Source: Maniola hyperantus
Lineage: Eukaryota > Arthropoda > Insecta > Lepidoptera > Nymphalidae
Length of the DNA: 64,000 bases
Assembly: GCF_902806685.2 (NCBI RefSeq)
Contig: NC_048557.2
Coordinates: 6,878,666 to 6,942,665 of the forward strand
Reading direction: 5' to 3'
The notes beneath the pieces were generated by a model. The model had not been told where the DNA came from. It made no database searches and saw only the letters and a program-made list of their open reading frames with translations. Each line of letters opens with the position of its first letter. Within the stretch, counting starts at the first letter, position 1. The translations under genes were made by a program, and so were the position numbers. Of this stretch, positions 10,425 to 22,579 are shown one piece after another.

Positions 10425-10632
10425 CAGCTAATGCCCGCGACTTCGTCCACGTAGGTTTAGGTTTATAAACCCCGTGGGGACTCTTTGATTTTCCGGGATA
10501 AAAAGTAGCCTATGTCACTCTCTTTAACTAGGTATTTATTTCCATGCAAAAAATTACGCTGCTTGTCCATTGCTTCGATGCGGCGTGAAGGATAAAACCA
10601 ACAAACTTACAAACAAACATTTATAATAATAT
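10425..10632 (+). repeat. Family A repeat, diverged
   Basis: It contains AATGCCCGCGACTTCGTCCA and TTTCCGGGATAAAAAGTAGC, then diverges. It ends in a TTATAATAATATGG tail. Confidence 0.65.
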
Positions 10633-10707
10633 GGTTACCTATTGAAGTAAATATGGGTAGTGATGGATAGTGGTGGGTAGTGATATGGATAGTGATTTAT
10701 ATATTTG

Positions 10708-10924
10708 ACTAGATGATGCCCGCGACTTCACGTGGATTTAGGTTTAAAAAAATCCTGTAGGAACTTATCAATTTTCCGGGATAAAAAGTAGCCCATGTCC
10801 GTCCCCGGGATGCAAGCTATCTCTGTACCAAATTTCGTCAAAATCGGTTGAACGGTTGAGCCGTGAAAAGCTAGCAGACAGACAGACAGACACACTTTCG
10901 CATTTATAGTATTAGTATGGATAT
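10708..10924 (+). repeat. Family A repeat, near full length
   Basis: It runs from ACTAGATGATGCCCGCGACT to AGTATGGAT, with the Fe-like core block CAAATTTCGTCAAAATCGG and CAGACAGACAGACA. It is the second of two copies within 300 bp. Confidence 0.8.
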
Positions 10925-11094
10925 GGATGGTTAGTGAAATAAATATGGGTAGTGATGGGCAGTGATATGGATAGTGATTTATATTTGATTGTGCTTGTTG
11001 TTGTATTTCTGCTGACGTAAGGTTTCTCATTAGAAGTTTTGTCACGGTTTTATAAGAAACAATGTTTTTGGCCGGCGGTAATCACTTAACATTA

Positions 11095-11122
11095 AAAAAA
11101 ATAGCGAGCTCGCTATTTTTTT
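11095..11122. repeat. Perfect 28-bp palindrome
   Basis: Seven A, then TAGCGAG, then CTCGCTA, then seven T: a perfect inverted repeat with no loop. It lies in intron 3 and belongs to none of the families I recognise. Confidence 0.8.
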
Positions 11123-11750
11123 ATTTAACAAGATGATGGAGAAAAATGCTGTTTTTCCAATTTGTGTAAAATGTCTAATTCTTTTTCGCTGTTTGCATCC
11201 CTTCATTTTTAGCCATTATTGAAACGAATCGAAGGAATAGCGCATTTATTTACAACGGCTGGTATGATAGGTAGGTACCTATAATATTATGACGATTTTA
11301 CATTTCTAATTAGATACTAAGATATCATTCGTAATGACTAATGACACTAAACCAACAAGAACTAGAATTCGAATCAGGAATTGACTCAATCACAATATTA
11401 TCCACACAAAAAACCCACTGTCGACCAATAAGAAAACATTAAATTAATTTAATTTTAAATAAATCAGTCCTCATTTGAAATTAGAATTCCAAAAATAGTC
11501 GTTCGAATTTTAAAAGAGCCAATAAGTATGATGCATTTACAACTCGTTCTGTAACTGACAGCGTACCGGCCAATCAGATAGCGAGATTAAAGTGGCGCGT
11601 TCCTATTAGAATTTCAAAGGATTTATTTTGTTTGTTGTTGTCGTTTCGAATGAGAGGTTTATTTTTGTAAATGCAGCTTAAAGACTGCTGTAATTATCTT
11701 ATACCTATTATTTATATGATCCTACCTATTTAAAACACTTGTATGTAATT

Positions 11751-11960
11751 TTAGATGATGCCCGCGACTTTGTCCGCTTGAATGTACATTTTTTTTTTCA
11801 AATCACGTTGGAACTCTTTGATTTTCCGGGATGAAAAGTAGCCTATGTCACTATGCCACCTATCGTGGATGCAAGCTATCCCTGTTGTCTGCCAAATGTT
11901 CTCAAAATCAACTAAGCAGCTATGAGTTGTGAAAAGATAAAAGACAGACAATTATAATAT
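11751..11960 (+). repeat. Family A repeat, degenerate
   Basis: GATGATGCCCGCGACTTTGT is followed by degraded core blocks and AGACAGACAATTATAATATT. Confidence 0.65.
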
Positions 11961-12068
11961 TTGTGGTAGGTATCGTACTACGTTCTTACCTAACTGTGAA
12001 TGAAAGATATCTCAACACAGTTTAAACAGGCAGATGCAAAAGATGTGTCGTATCTGTTCTTCCAACAT

Positions 12069-12300
12069 ACTAGCTTACTCCCGCGATTTAGTCTGCGTGG
12101 ACTACAAAAGTTTCAAAGCCCTATTTTACCCCCTTAGGGGTTGAATTTTCAACAATTTTTTTAGCGGATGTCTACGTCATAACAGCTATATCTGCATGTC
12201 AAATTTCAGCCCGATCCGTCCAGATAGTTCTGCAGTTAAGCTGTGCGTTGATAGATCAGTCAGTCAGTCAGTTAGCTTTTCCTTTTATATGTGTAGATAA
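12069..12300 (+). repeat. Family B short interspersed repeat
   Basis: The family B consensus words are TAGCTTATGCTCGCGACTTC, TAGCGGATGCCTACGTCATA, GCTGTGCGTTGATAGATCAG and a (CAGT)n run, ending CCTTTTATATAT. This copy carries all of them with mismatches. Copies also occur at 12748, 13621, 35736, 38251, 38891, 39080 and 44014. It shares the opening CGCGACTTCGTCCGCGTGGA with family A, so the two may be related. Confidence 0.75.
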
Positions 12301-12747
12301 CAAATATTTGTAGTAATATTATGTGCCCCAAATCATTGCCTTTTGCCATTTGAGTTCTAGGTCTTATCTACTCTGGTGCTTTCTACGGATCTCCTCATTT
12401 CTGACTAGGATATTAAAGGAGTAGGAGATAAATACGTACGTCAAGGGTCTAGTTTAAATGTACGGAACCCTAAAAATAATAATAATTAACTCGAATGGCC
12501 ACATATTTATTTTTAAAGGTCTTTCCGAACCCCACTTCACGCAACGATTTTTAAATCGCGCCCGTTGCGCCCCGCGCTCAAACTGAGCGGGCCTTTTACA
12601 CACATCGATGATTACTGATTCGGGGGTCGTGTTTCCGAAAGAGCGTAAGTAGTAAGTATTTACCTATAGGAAGCTCAAAACAAGTAGTCCAATCTGAAGT
12701 TGCAACACGGCGGATTGTGCAATGTGCAAGTCATAGTCTTCTTCTTC

Positions 12748-12958
12748 TAAATATATAAAAGGATTGACTGACTCACTGATCTATCAACGCACAGCTCAAA
12801 CTACTGGACGGATCGGGCTGAAATTTGGCATGCAGATAGCTATTATGACGTAGGCATCCGCTAAGAAAGGATTTTTGAAAATTCAACCCCTAAGGGAGTG
12901 AAATAGGGGTTTGAAATTTGTATAGTCCACGCGGACGAAGTCGCGAGCATAAGCTAGT
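12748..12958 (-). repeat. Family B repeat
   Basis: Inverted copy running from the ATATATAAAAGGA tail to CGCGAGCATAAGCTAGTT. All core blocks are present. Confidence 0.8.
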
Positions 12959-13620
12959 TAATACATAAGCTCCCTTGAGATGTATTTTTAATTGACTTAA
13001 AAAAGAAGGTGGTTCCAGGGGGTACTTTCAGGGGGAGGGGATGCGTAAACGTATTTAAAAAGGATAACAAAAGGTAGTTGTGGGTCAATTATTACTTATC
13101 TCCGAGCACGAATTCAATACCTACGTCATGTAATATGAATGTATGTCTATTGATAAAAAAATTATACAATAACAGAGGCATCTAATTAATAATATATTGC
13201 TTATGGAATCAAGTAGGTGTATCAAACGCCGAGTTCAATGACCCAACGCGCCGAAACTCAAATGATATTAGGCGCTCTACCGTCATGGCCTTTCATAAGC
13301 TTAATTATAATTCAATATACTTAATAATGTGTGTAGTCAAGCCTTAAATCCCACTACCGAATATGGCCTGAAAGCAGATCCAGCGCTTGGACTGACAAGT
13401 GTACGCTGGGCGACACGCGAATAATAATTAGTGTGTAAGAAAATGTGTTTTATTCCATTTATTTTAAGAACTATACTTCTGAATATGGCATTGGAAATTA
13501 AGAGATATTTGAGGAAAAGGCGCGTCCATGGTGCGTCAATATAAAAAAAGTTTGGTTTTTAGGTAACGAATATTATTAAATACAAATATCACCCGAGCGA
13601 AACCGGGTGGATCACCTAGT

Positions 13621-13850
13621 TAGTCTAAATAAATAAAAGGAAAAGGTGACTGACTGACTGATCTATCAACGCACAGCTGAAACCACTGGACGGATTGAGC
13701 TGAAATTTGGCACTGCCGCATGCAGATAGCTATTATGACGTAGGCATCCGCTAAGAAGGGATTTTTGAAAATTCAACCTCTAAGGGAGTAAAATAGGGGA
13801 TTGAAATTTTAGTAGTCCACGCAGACGAAGTCGCGAGCATAAGCTAGTTA
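13621..13850 (-). repeat. Family B repeat
   Basis: Inverted copy with GACTGACTGACTGATCTATC and GCGAGCATAAGCTAGTTA at its ends. A few bases are inserted near GGCACTGCCGCATGCAGA. Confidence 0.8.
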
Positions 13851-14124
13851 TTATTAAAATTAGAATACGATACAAGAAAATAAGAGCAAAGATAACAATC
13901 TTAGTGTGAGCTGGAACGTATCAAGTTTCGCGACGCTACATGACGCACGCGCAGCGAAGCTATCCCAACTAAACAATATGCTGCAATATTCTAATACACA
14001 CCATACATTGACGTTTCCGCTATAAAATAAAAAGACCCTACCATTGTAGCTGTGTAGCATGATTCATATTTTTAACTGACTTTAAAAAAGGAGGATGTTC
14101 TCAATTCGTCGGATTATTTTTATT

Positions 14125-14182
14125 TTTTAGGGTTCCGTACCTCAAAAGGAAAAAAGGAACCCTTATAGGATCTTATACACAA
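14125..14182 (-). repeat. Family C fragment
   Basis: Only the TTTTAGGGTTCCGTACCTCA end followed by GGAACCCTTATAGGATC is present. See the full copy at 25910-26333. Confidence 0.7.
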
Positions 14183-14960
14183 TTACAAAGTAAGTAATTA
14201 ATCATAATATTATTATGTTAAATTTTGTAATGCTGTCAATTTTTGCTAAGGGCATAACGCGGTTGCCCAAGAGTGGCAGCATTACAAAATTTTACCAAAT
14301 CGTTAACTGTCCTTCGAAAGTCTATTTATAGCCTTAACAATTGGGTATTTGACTCCAATTTTTTTATTACTTTTTATAAACTAGAATTAAAATAATGACG
14401 TAAAAAATAATGACGAAAAAACTAATTAAATCAATCAAATGACAAAAAAGTTAAAAGCATTTAAATATTTCTGATTAGACAGAGATAGCAATACAGCATT
14501 TTAACGTCGCACCTATTAATGCACATAGTAGCTTCGTGCGGTTTCATACAAATTTTCGTTTTGCGAGAAAGGGATAAAAGACCCTCCCACTCCAAAATTA
14601 AAATGCCTGTAACTTTGTAAATCTTTGTTAGATTTTAATATTTTTTCAGCGTACGTCATTATTTTTATGCTAGTCTATAATAAAGTATTAGTAGTAAGTA
14701 TTTATCGAATTCAATAGTAGGAAAATACCCAATTAATTGACTTCTCGTCCGTTAAGAAGCCTGAGTATTCTAACCAAAATGCTTCTAAAATAATAGATAT
14801 TTATTTACTTACTTGAAAATAATTGTATATTACTTAGACAAAAGTTTCGCGAATAAGGTCAAGGTTTTAAGACTCTAAAATAATAATTGTGTGAAAGTGG
14901 GAGAGAATATTCTGATGCCTACCCTAATAAAATTTTACAGCTCTGTAAGTACTCGTACCT

Positions 14961-15161
14961 ACAGTACGCAGAAGAAAGTAATGTACATCGGCCATTAGAA
15001 TGACATTTCGGCTCTCTCTCGGTTCTCTTTCACTCATACCTATATTATTCATCCAAGTATATGGTGCCTATATGACGTTTTGTCGGTCTCAACGACAAAG
15101 ACAATGCTCTGCAAATTTGCTGTCTCCTTCTAAAGGTACGTTACTTTTTGCCACGTACTGT
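14961..15161. mobile_element. Palindromic MITE, family M2
   Basis: Left ACAGTACGCAGAAGAAAGTA and right CGTACTGT are inverted relative to each other. The flanks GTACCT and AGGTAC extend the inverted repeat. The core word ATGTACATCGGCC is shared with the copies at 25311 and 52275. It has no coding capacity. Confidence 0.7.
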
Positions 15162-16124
15162 AGGTACACGGAAATTTTAAGTTTCGTACGAAATCTTATA
15201 ACGTTTTAAGGTAAGGTGCATGGATCTTTTTCTGGTAAATGGCAAGGTAACAAGTCATAATTAAATAATAAAAATCACGGCTGCCTTGCCTAAAAACGAA
15301 CTAAAAACTAAAAATTCACATTTTCAAAATGGCGCCATACATGCGCCATTTTAAATGTGTTTTTTTACATGTATAGCCGCTATGATGTGAAGAAATCGTG
15401 TATCAAGAATATGTGTGATGGTGGGTTAAAGAAACTATATTTGCATACATTTAAAAAAACAGTGAACCCTGAAAACATTACAGTCCTTTTTTAGACAGTC
15501 GTGTTTTACTATTTAAGTACAATTATTTAAGTACTTCGCAGTTGATGATAATATAATAATTAATCCTTCAACACAGCGAATGTAATTTAGCTGCTGCGAA
15601 TTATGGACCAGTGTATTATAATTTCTTGGGCATTGAGCAAGCAATGGACCGTGAATAATCCCATAGTGTTGGGTCATAGATCATTCTCGCGCTGCGCGGG
15701 CGTTTTCCCGTCACTTTGACATTGACAGGTGTCACTAGGGATGCGCGCACGCACGTCGTTGCGTCGAGACACAACGATAGATCATGCGATAGTGGTGTAC
15801 CCGTGTAGGTGGTCTCGTGTGACACGTTAGAACAAAAGCTCAGCTATCTAACCTATCAGGTTTTTATCGATAGCGATGTTAATTAAATTGAATGTAAAAT
15901 GAACGTAACGGTAGATAGGTTCTTATAATGATGCGTCATTTTTTCTTAAGTTTGTGATGAAGATTTATTTTTACATAAAAAAGGCGGTTTCTATTTTTGT
16001 TCGGCTAAGGGCAAGATAGTTAATACGGTAGGTACCTAAGCATATAAAAGTACTAGCACAGTTTTACGAAACTATACCTACGTAAAACAGTGGTAGGTAG
16101 GTACTAGGTAAACACTATCAATGC

Positions 16125-16335
16125 AAAAGTCTGTTTGTCTGTTTGTTACCTTTTCACACTCATCAGATTAACTGATTTTGACGTTTGGTAAGTGAGTAGG
16201 TAGGTACAGGGACAGCTTGCATCCCGGGGATGAGCAAAGTCGTAAGCTTATTTTATCGCGAAAAAACAAAGACGTCCCCATATTTTTAAAAACCTAATTC
16301 CACACGGAAGAATTGAGAGCATCATTTATTGTAAA
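16125..16335 (-). repeat. Family A repeat, degraded
   Basis: Inverted remnant with GTCTGTTTGTCTGTTTGTTA, GCTTGCATCCCGGGGATG and AAAAACCTAATTCCACACGG. Confidence 0.6.
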
Positions 16336-18025
16336 ATTACGAATTAAAGTTGTTCCCATTGTGGTATAAACGCGAATCATTGGACAAAAAAATTGTTACA
16401 GAATGAGAGGCGCGATGAAAGTAACTTTCCACAAGGGAGGGAGAGGGTTTGCATAATATCCGATCCGATATATTATGTCTGAACTAAAAATCGATTACTT
16501 TCTTACATAAAATAAATTAAATCTTCATTGGTTAACTTTTTTATTTGTTTAAACAATAAAACAGAAATTCATTGGGTAATTAATTTAGAAACAGTAGAAC
16601 ACTACGCTAGGTAAGTCAGTTCGTGGTAACAAGGTCATATTATGGGCCGTGTCGTGTATATATGTAGCGTATACCTTATACGTATAAACTAAAGTATACC
16701 TACTTATACGATTCAGAGTTGATAAGTAGATACTAAAATCCTACTTCTATAATTTAAAAGTTATAACTTAATATATTTTAACAGCATGTAAATATTATAA
16801 ACGGTACATCACAGCTGATGGAAATCGAAATCTTAGGTGAAACTTACCTATGAGGTATATTATTTGTGGAGAATGTAAAAGGCGAGTTCTTAGGTAAGTA
16901 GCCATCTATCTACTTACTCCATGCAACATTTAATACAATTTTAAATGTCCCGATATCGTTAAAGTTTTTTCGATCGTATTGGAATTTATTCCGATTGATA
17001 TCGCATGGTTATCGCATCGGATGGTGTACCAGCGTTACGCAATACGTATTCCCCACCATTCAACATCAAAACCGACACAGACAAAAGCATACATTCCAGC
17101 AGACTCCAGAGGGGCCGTCTCCCTCGGGATTAGAATTACTATTACCTATCCACATTGGCATTATCTATAAACATTTTAACGTACACGCTTAACCCGCGGA
17201 GACCCGGGTTCGATTCCCCGGTGAAAAGCGGTTGGGGTGCGGTCGGAAGGGGGTTTTTGCAATTCTCTTAGGATCGCGTTTAGGGATTGGGTCTGTTATT
17301 GTGCAGTTGGTTATCGGTTTAAACTGTTCTGGTCTAAAGAAAGGTTTGAAAAACTAGTCTTTACGTAAGTACCTATCGGAAAATAAGATTGATTTGAAAT
17401 TACATAATGTACTTTTAGATTTTACGGAAAATTAAGGCGATGTTTCCATTGTTTGCTACCTATAACTATGAAAATCAAGTTAGAATAAAATTTAACCTAA
17501 GTGTTTCTTGAACAAAATTACTTTATGTTATAATCAGCTACTTTTAATGGTAATTTTGACTGTTGTTGTTAGATAGGTAGGTACTTATACAATTACTACC
17601 AATTAACAGTTAAGCTTATCTAATAGCCCTTCATTTTGATAAAAATTTCAAGTGAAAAGAGTATTTTTAGCATCATTTGATCAAAAGTACAAGTGTGTAG
17701 TTTTGTCTACCTGTAGAGACTAGTTTGTACCTACTAATAAAATTTAATTAGGTATCTCCTTTAGGTAGAACTCTATCCTTTAAAGGATTCATTGACAGGG
17801 AAATAAATATAAAGGAACAACGATAAGTAATTAGTAAACAAATTAAACAGGTACAGGTAGGTAATGTTGTATGACATATAAACGTAAATTGATTGTTTTG
17901 TGGTAAACATTCATTTGCGCTTCAAATAGATTTTCATTATGTTGCGTTGGTAAATTGATTGAATGGGAGATTTAATAAAAGCATATCCTGAATAAAAGCT
18001 GTGTTTTATCTGATTTAATTAAGCA

Positions 18026-18253
18026 CTAGATGATGTCCGTGACTTTATCCACGTTCATTAAAATTATTTATGTCATTCTTCAGTTCATGGGAATTATTTG
18101 ATTTTCCGCAATGTCTACCTAGTCCGTCCCCGGGATGCAAGCTATCTCTGTAGGTAGGTACCAAATTTCGTCAAAATCGGTTAAGCGGATTGACCATAAA
18201 AAAGTGACACAGAGACAGATTCTTTTTTCACATTTTAAAATTAGTAGGTATGG
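18026..18253 (+). repeat. Family A repeat, diverged
   Basis: CACTAGATGATGTCCGTGAC to a TTAGTAGGTATGG-like tail. The block CCCGGGATGCAAGCTATCTC is intact. Confidence 0.7.
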
Positions 18254-18417
18254 GTTATTTTGTAGTAGGTTTTAATTACATTTATTTAGCAGGTAGGTAG
18301 GTGGTAGCTATTTTTTTTTAGGCATTTGGTAACATCATATTAATTTTGTAGATTGATACTTATTATGAAAATGCAACGGTTTTATAAACTACCATTAATA
18401 ACGCAGTACGGTACGGC

Positions 18418-18643
18418 ACGCACACAGGAGCACTGTTCGAAAAACCTGGCCAAAATTTGTTCCAAGAAAAAAAACCTCCGAAGATGATCACATCTCGAAA
18501 ATGGAACACCTTGATTATGATGTAACTCGAGTGATCCAGTTACAAGAGTGCGTATAAACGAAAATGAAACTCCGTAGGGCTACATAACACCCAAATACGT
18601 GACGCGAGGGCTCCAAAATGCGCCGCAAAAGTGTTTTAGCGGT
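18418..18643 (+). repeat. Direct duplication, copy 1
   Basis: About 225 bp (GCACTGTTCGAAAAACCT ... CCAAAATGCGCCGCA) recurs in the same orientation at 18980-19215 with moderate divergence. A family A fragment (about 18655-18765) and a GC-rich palindrome lie between the copies. Confidence 0.75.
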
Positions 18644-18654
18644 CTAGTCTAGCC

Positions 18655-18770
18655 TTTGATGTTCATCTCCGAGATGCAAGCCATTTTGGTCAAAATCGGT
18701 TAAGGTCGTGAAAAGGCGATAAACAGACAAACATACTTTCGCATATTTCATATAACTATTAATCCTAGTG
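18655..18770 (+). repeat. Family A repeat, 3' fragment
   Basis: TCTCCGAGATGCAAGCC, GGTCAAAATCGGTTAAGG and ACTTTCGCATATTTCATA correspond to the second half of family A. Confidence 0.55.
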
Positions 18771-18830
18771 CCAGCGGTTTTTATTTTTATTTATAGACAT
18801 TTATTTTGAGATAGGTAATAGTACGCAAGA

Positions 18831-18970
18831 GGTCGAGAAGGCAATCAGGGTATGAGGCGGGGGGACGCCCCGCACACCCACGCGTCATCCGCGCTCGCCC
18901 GCATAGGGTTAGCGTGGGGGCTGTGCGCGCGTGCGGGGCGTTCTATCTCCGATTGTCATCTCGACCTGTC
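18831..18970. mobile_element. GC-rich palindromic element, family P, copy 1
   Basis: GGTCGAGAAGGCAATCAGGG at the left is inverted at the right (CGATTGTCATCTCGACCTGT). The interior is very GC-rich (CGCACACCCACGCGTCATCC). Four other copies occur at 22406, 33398, 39759 and 56720. Confidence 0.75.
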
Positions 18971-18979
18971 TAGGTAGGT

Positions 18980-19215
18980 ACTTACACACACTGTTCGAAA
19001 AACCTAGCCAAAATTTGTAAGTACCTACCAAGGAAAAAATCATAAACATCCGAAGATGCTCACGTCTCGAAAAGGGAACATCTTAATTACGATGTAACTC
19101 GAGTGATCCAGTTACAACGGTGCGTGTAAACGAAAACGAAACTCCGTAGGGCTACATAATACCAAATACGTGACACGAAGCCTCCAAAATGCGCCGCAGT
19201 AGCGTTTTGGCGGTG
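18980..19215 (+). repeat. Direct duplication, copy 2
   Basis: Counterpart of 18418-18643, sharing ACTCGAGTGATCCAGTTACA and GAAACTCCGTAGGGCTACAT. A short insertion (GTAAGTACCTACC) differs from copy 1. Confidence 0.75.
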
Positions 19216-20390
19216 TCCGGTTACGCGGACCACTGCTCGATCGAGCAAGACACAAATTAAAATACCTACTAAAATTATGTTTCAATTTTAAAATTTTGTC
19301 CACTGATGTAATCATCTGACACAGTCCACTACTTATGTGTAATGAAATATTTCGGTAGGCAGTAGCGTGCACAGAGTTCGAAGCCAGGTTAAGCATTAGT
19401 AAGATAGGCCTTAGATACACCTTATATAGACCTACTGAATGGCAGGTCATAAAGAAAAAAGGGCACTGGTCATTTCAACTAGGGTAAGCAGTACTTTTAT
19501 GCCTCTATGAAATGCACGCCACTGTCGGTAGGTACCTACATTTTTGTAATAAGGCCGGCACCACACGTTGGTGCCAACGCTCGTACCAACGTTGGTCGGT
19601 TATTTTCGTGAGGCATCCACATGTTGGCTATTATTACCTTTCTGCCCCGTCAGAGCCAACGTGAAGATGTCCGATAGGTACAGAAATCGAAATTGCTCTA
19701 AGCGCTTTTACAGTAATAAGTGCATGTAATTGGTGCCCGTAAAAAGGGTTTTCCTAGTACGGATGCCAAAGCACTCGGGATTCGGGTTTTACTGTTTAAA
19801 CTAAGTTTTAACTTTAACAGCTGTAGGTAGTTTCTAGGTAGGTAGGTATGGTGGAATAGGTAGGTACCTAATTTTTTGTTCCCTAGCTTAATATCAACTT
19901 AGCCTGTAGGTGCCTACTTATTTATAATTGCATTTGTCTGCTCTGACAAAAAATTCTGTTCACGCCACAGATTTCCACTAATTATAAGAGCAGGTGTCAA
20001 TCAAACGAGAGGATTATAACATAACAAAGACACAGATAGCATCGTGTGTGAACTTCGTGTGTAATTTATACAATCCCAAGCACTCGATTATTCTCACAAC
20101 TGAAAATTCCACCATTTCCATACATATCTGGACTTAACCATCAATTCCTATGCCGTCATAAGCAGTTGATAGCGGAAAAGGACAGATGTATGCATTCGGC
20201 GCGCGAGTAAACGGGATAAAGAATGTTTGTGCAGTCAGGCGTAAACGCGGAATTATAGATAGGCTGTGGCAACTGGCAGCTGAAAGAAAAGTGACGTAAG
20301 TCGAAAAAACAACCCAAAAGTGTTGTAACTGTCACCTTTCATTTATTTGCGGTTATTTTAAACTATTGATTGGTCATTATTATAACTAAA

Positions 20391-20447
20391 AACCGGTTAA
20401 GTGCGAATCAGACTCGTACTCGAAGGGTTCCGTACCATCGTACAAGA
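20391..20447 (+). repeat. Family C, 5' fragment
   Basis: AAAACCGGTTAAGTGCGAAT, ACTCGTACTCGAAGGG and TTCCGTACCATCGTACA mark the start of family C only. Confidence 0.65.
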
Positions 20448-20844
20448 TAATTATCTACCTAATTTAGAACGCTGCAAGTAATGTACAGATTTAGTAATTT
20501 TTTTGTGACCAAATTTTAACCATTTTTATCCATATCCTGGCGTGTAGTAGGTACCTAGGTATGTTAGCCATCAACAGATTCACTTTCAAAATATTTTTGT
20601 ATGTTTTGCATTAATGTCGTTGTTAAGTCTACGTTTCTTGCTACTACTACCTGCCAATATTTTTTCTGTTATTTGTCAACTGGATAGGTAGGTAGGTACT
20701 TACCTACTATAAGGGTAAAACTTAAATTAAGCTTGTTATTTTTGAATTTGATAACTTTAATTGTTAAGTAGTTATGTGTGTGTGTGTGTGTATGCGTGTG
20801 TGTAAATGGGAGTGTGTGATTGCATGCATATTTAGATGTTAGCT

Positions 20845-21060
20845 ATTTTTTTTTTGATGAATAGAATAGAATATGTTTTTATTCATGTAAACTTTTTACA
20901 AGTGCTTATGAATAGTCAGGTAGTTTTAATTTAATTTATCACTGGTTCGGAATGCCGTTACTACCGAGAAGAACCAGCAAGAAACTCGGCGGTTGCTCTT
21001 TTTAATTTTTCAACTTACAATGTTATTATACCGTTATTGGTAGATGGTTTCTGATTTCCT
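20845..21060 (+). repeat. Family F dispersed repeat
   Basis: AATAGAATATGTTTTTATTC, ACTTTTTACAAGTGCTTATG, ACTGGTTCGGAATGCC and CCGAGAAGAACCAGC. The same words occur at 29636-29770, in part at 36163-36234, and near 58640-58760. It is noncoding. A TG-rich microsatellite (about 20770-20815) lies just upstream. Confidence 0.65.
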
Positions 21061-21744
21061 TTTTAAATTTATTGTTAGATAGGTAAAATAAGTCAAACTC
21101 AGCGTACCTACCTACTGTTTATTATAAGTAGGCACGTACGTACCAAGCGTGGAATTATAATTTCGATCGTGTAACAAAGCTAAATAAAACAAAAAAATGA
21201 AAGGTCGCGTCGGAGGACCAACAAATCTGTCACTTACGCCATTCCGCCGCGACGTCATAATCGATTGTTCCACGTATTTTTGTCTCGCAACGCGGTAAGA
21301 AACATCACGCCCATTCGACCGTTATGACTAGACTACGCAACTCGCAATAAATACCTATCCCTTTCTAACACACGTGACAGTTGCATCTTTCATCGCCAAT
21401 GCCCATTGGGCCGTGCGTGCGACAGTCATAAAAATAGCCCCTTCACGAATCTACAAGGTAAGAGGGATGAACGAGGCATTCCAATTTTCCCTCTTGTTAT
21501 GGCTATATAGGTATTTTTGTTGAGGTATTTCTGTGTGATTTAAAGATTATGTATCTTTAGATAGTAGATAAAGACATTTAAATGAGATTATTTAAGTAAG
21601 TAGGTATGTACCTACCTATAGGGTAAAGCTATGATCATCGAATAAAAAGTTGCCATTCCAGTCTTAAAAATAGAATCCAACTGATTAACTAAAGAAGAAT
21701 TATCTGTACTAATAAGATTATAAAGAGGTAAAGCTTGCATGTTT

Positions 21745-21770
21745 GAATGTAGGAGGTACCTCCTACATTC
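21745..21770. repeat. Perfect 26-bp palindrome
   Basis: GAATGTAGGAGGT followed by its exact inverse ACCTCCTACATTC, without a loop. It is not part of a recognised repeat. Confidence 0.8.
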
Positions 21771-22405
21771 ACTGCCTATAGCAAAACCTTTTCTACATTA
21801 TACCTAAATTCTCTTCTATGGTACCTACCTAAGTAACCGAAGAAGACACGAGTTCAATGCGTAGACTTCCACAAGCTTTTCGAGCAGCACTTAAATTCCT
21901 AAAAGCTAGCAAAAAACCTCTTTTTCCAACCGTCTTGCACTACTTATAATAATTGGCATCCTCAATTTTAAGATACTCCCAATCATAACTAACAATAGGT
22001 ACCTTCCAAAAATCCGCGGCTTTGTCACGAAATGTTTACACTCGTTCACAATAGACTGAGTTTTGACATGATTAACAGAAAAATTGGTGCTATCAATTGA
22101 AAAAACTCTTTTGAATTTTTTTTTGCTGACGGCAGATGTCGCTCGCAAACGTCGGGCTCGATTACCGATCGTGTCACGCAAAAATGGCTTTATTTTGAGA
22201 TATGATAGTTTACATTGGGACTGTGGTTTGACATTCACGAATGTGTGGGTGCAACTTTACTAAAATAGATTTCTGTTTTCGCTTTGGTTATGTTACGTTT
22301 TTTTGGGTGATAAGTGTATGGTAATTATACTATAGTAAGTATAAGAAGGTTCAGTTATTGAATGAATAATATAATAACTCTAAAATGAGTAGGTAAGTAA
22401 GTAGG

Positions 22406-22579
22406 TATAGTTCGCGTAAATAGGTATACAGGTCGAGATGGCAATCGGGGAGGGAACGCCTCGCACACCCGCGCAGCCCCAGCGCTAACCCGGTGCGGGT
22501 GAGCGCGGGTGACGTGCGGGTGTGCGGGGCGTCCCCTACCTCGTACCCCGATTGCCATCTCGACCTGTCGCGGACTATA
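22406..22579. mobile_element. GC-rich palindromic element, family P, copy 2 (best preserved)
   Basis: A perfect 22-bp inverted repeat (CAGGTCGAGATGGCAATCGG plus GG) spans 22429-22567. Outer arms TATAGT ... ACTATA suggest the full terminus, with an 11-bp insertion in the left arm. The interior is nearly all G and C and has a second near-palindrome around GCGGGTGAGCGCGGGTGA. Long frames through it are by-products of its composition. Confidence 0.8.

Noticed and set aside
19112..19450. 112-codon minus-strand frame
   Set aside because: Half of it is the duplicated noncoding stretch 18980-19215, and the frame is not kept in the other copy.
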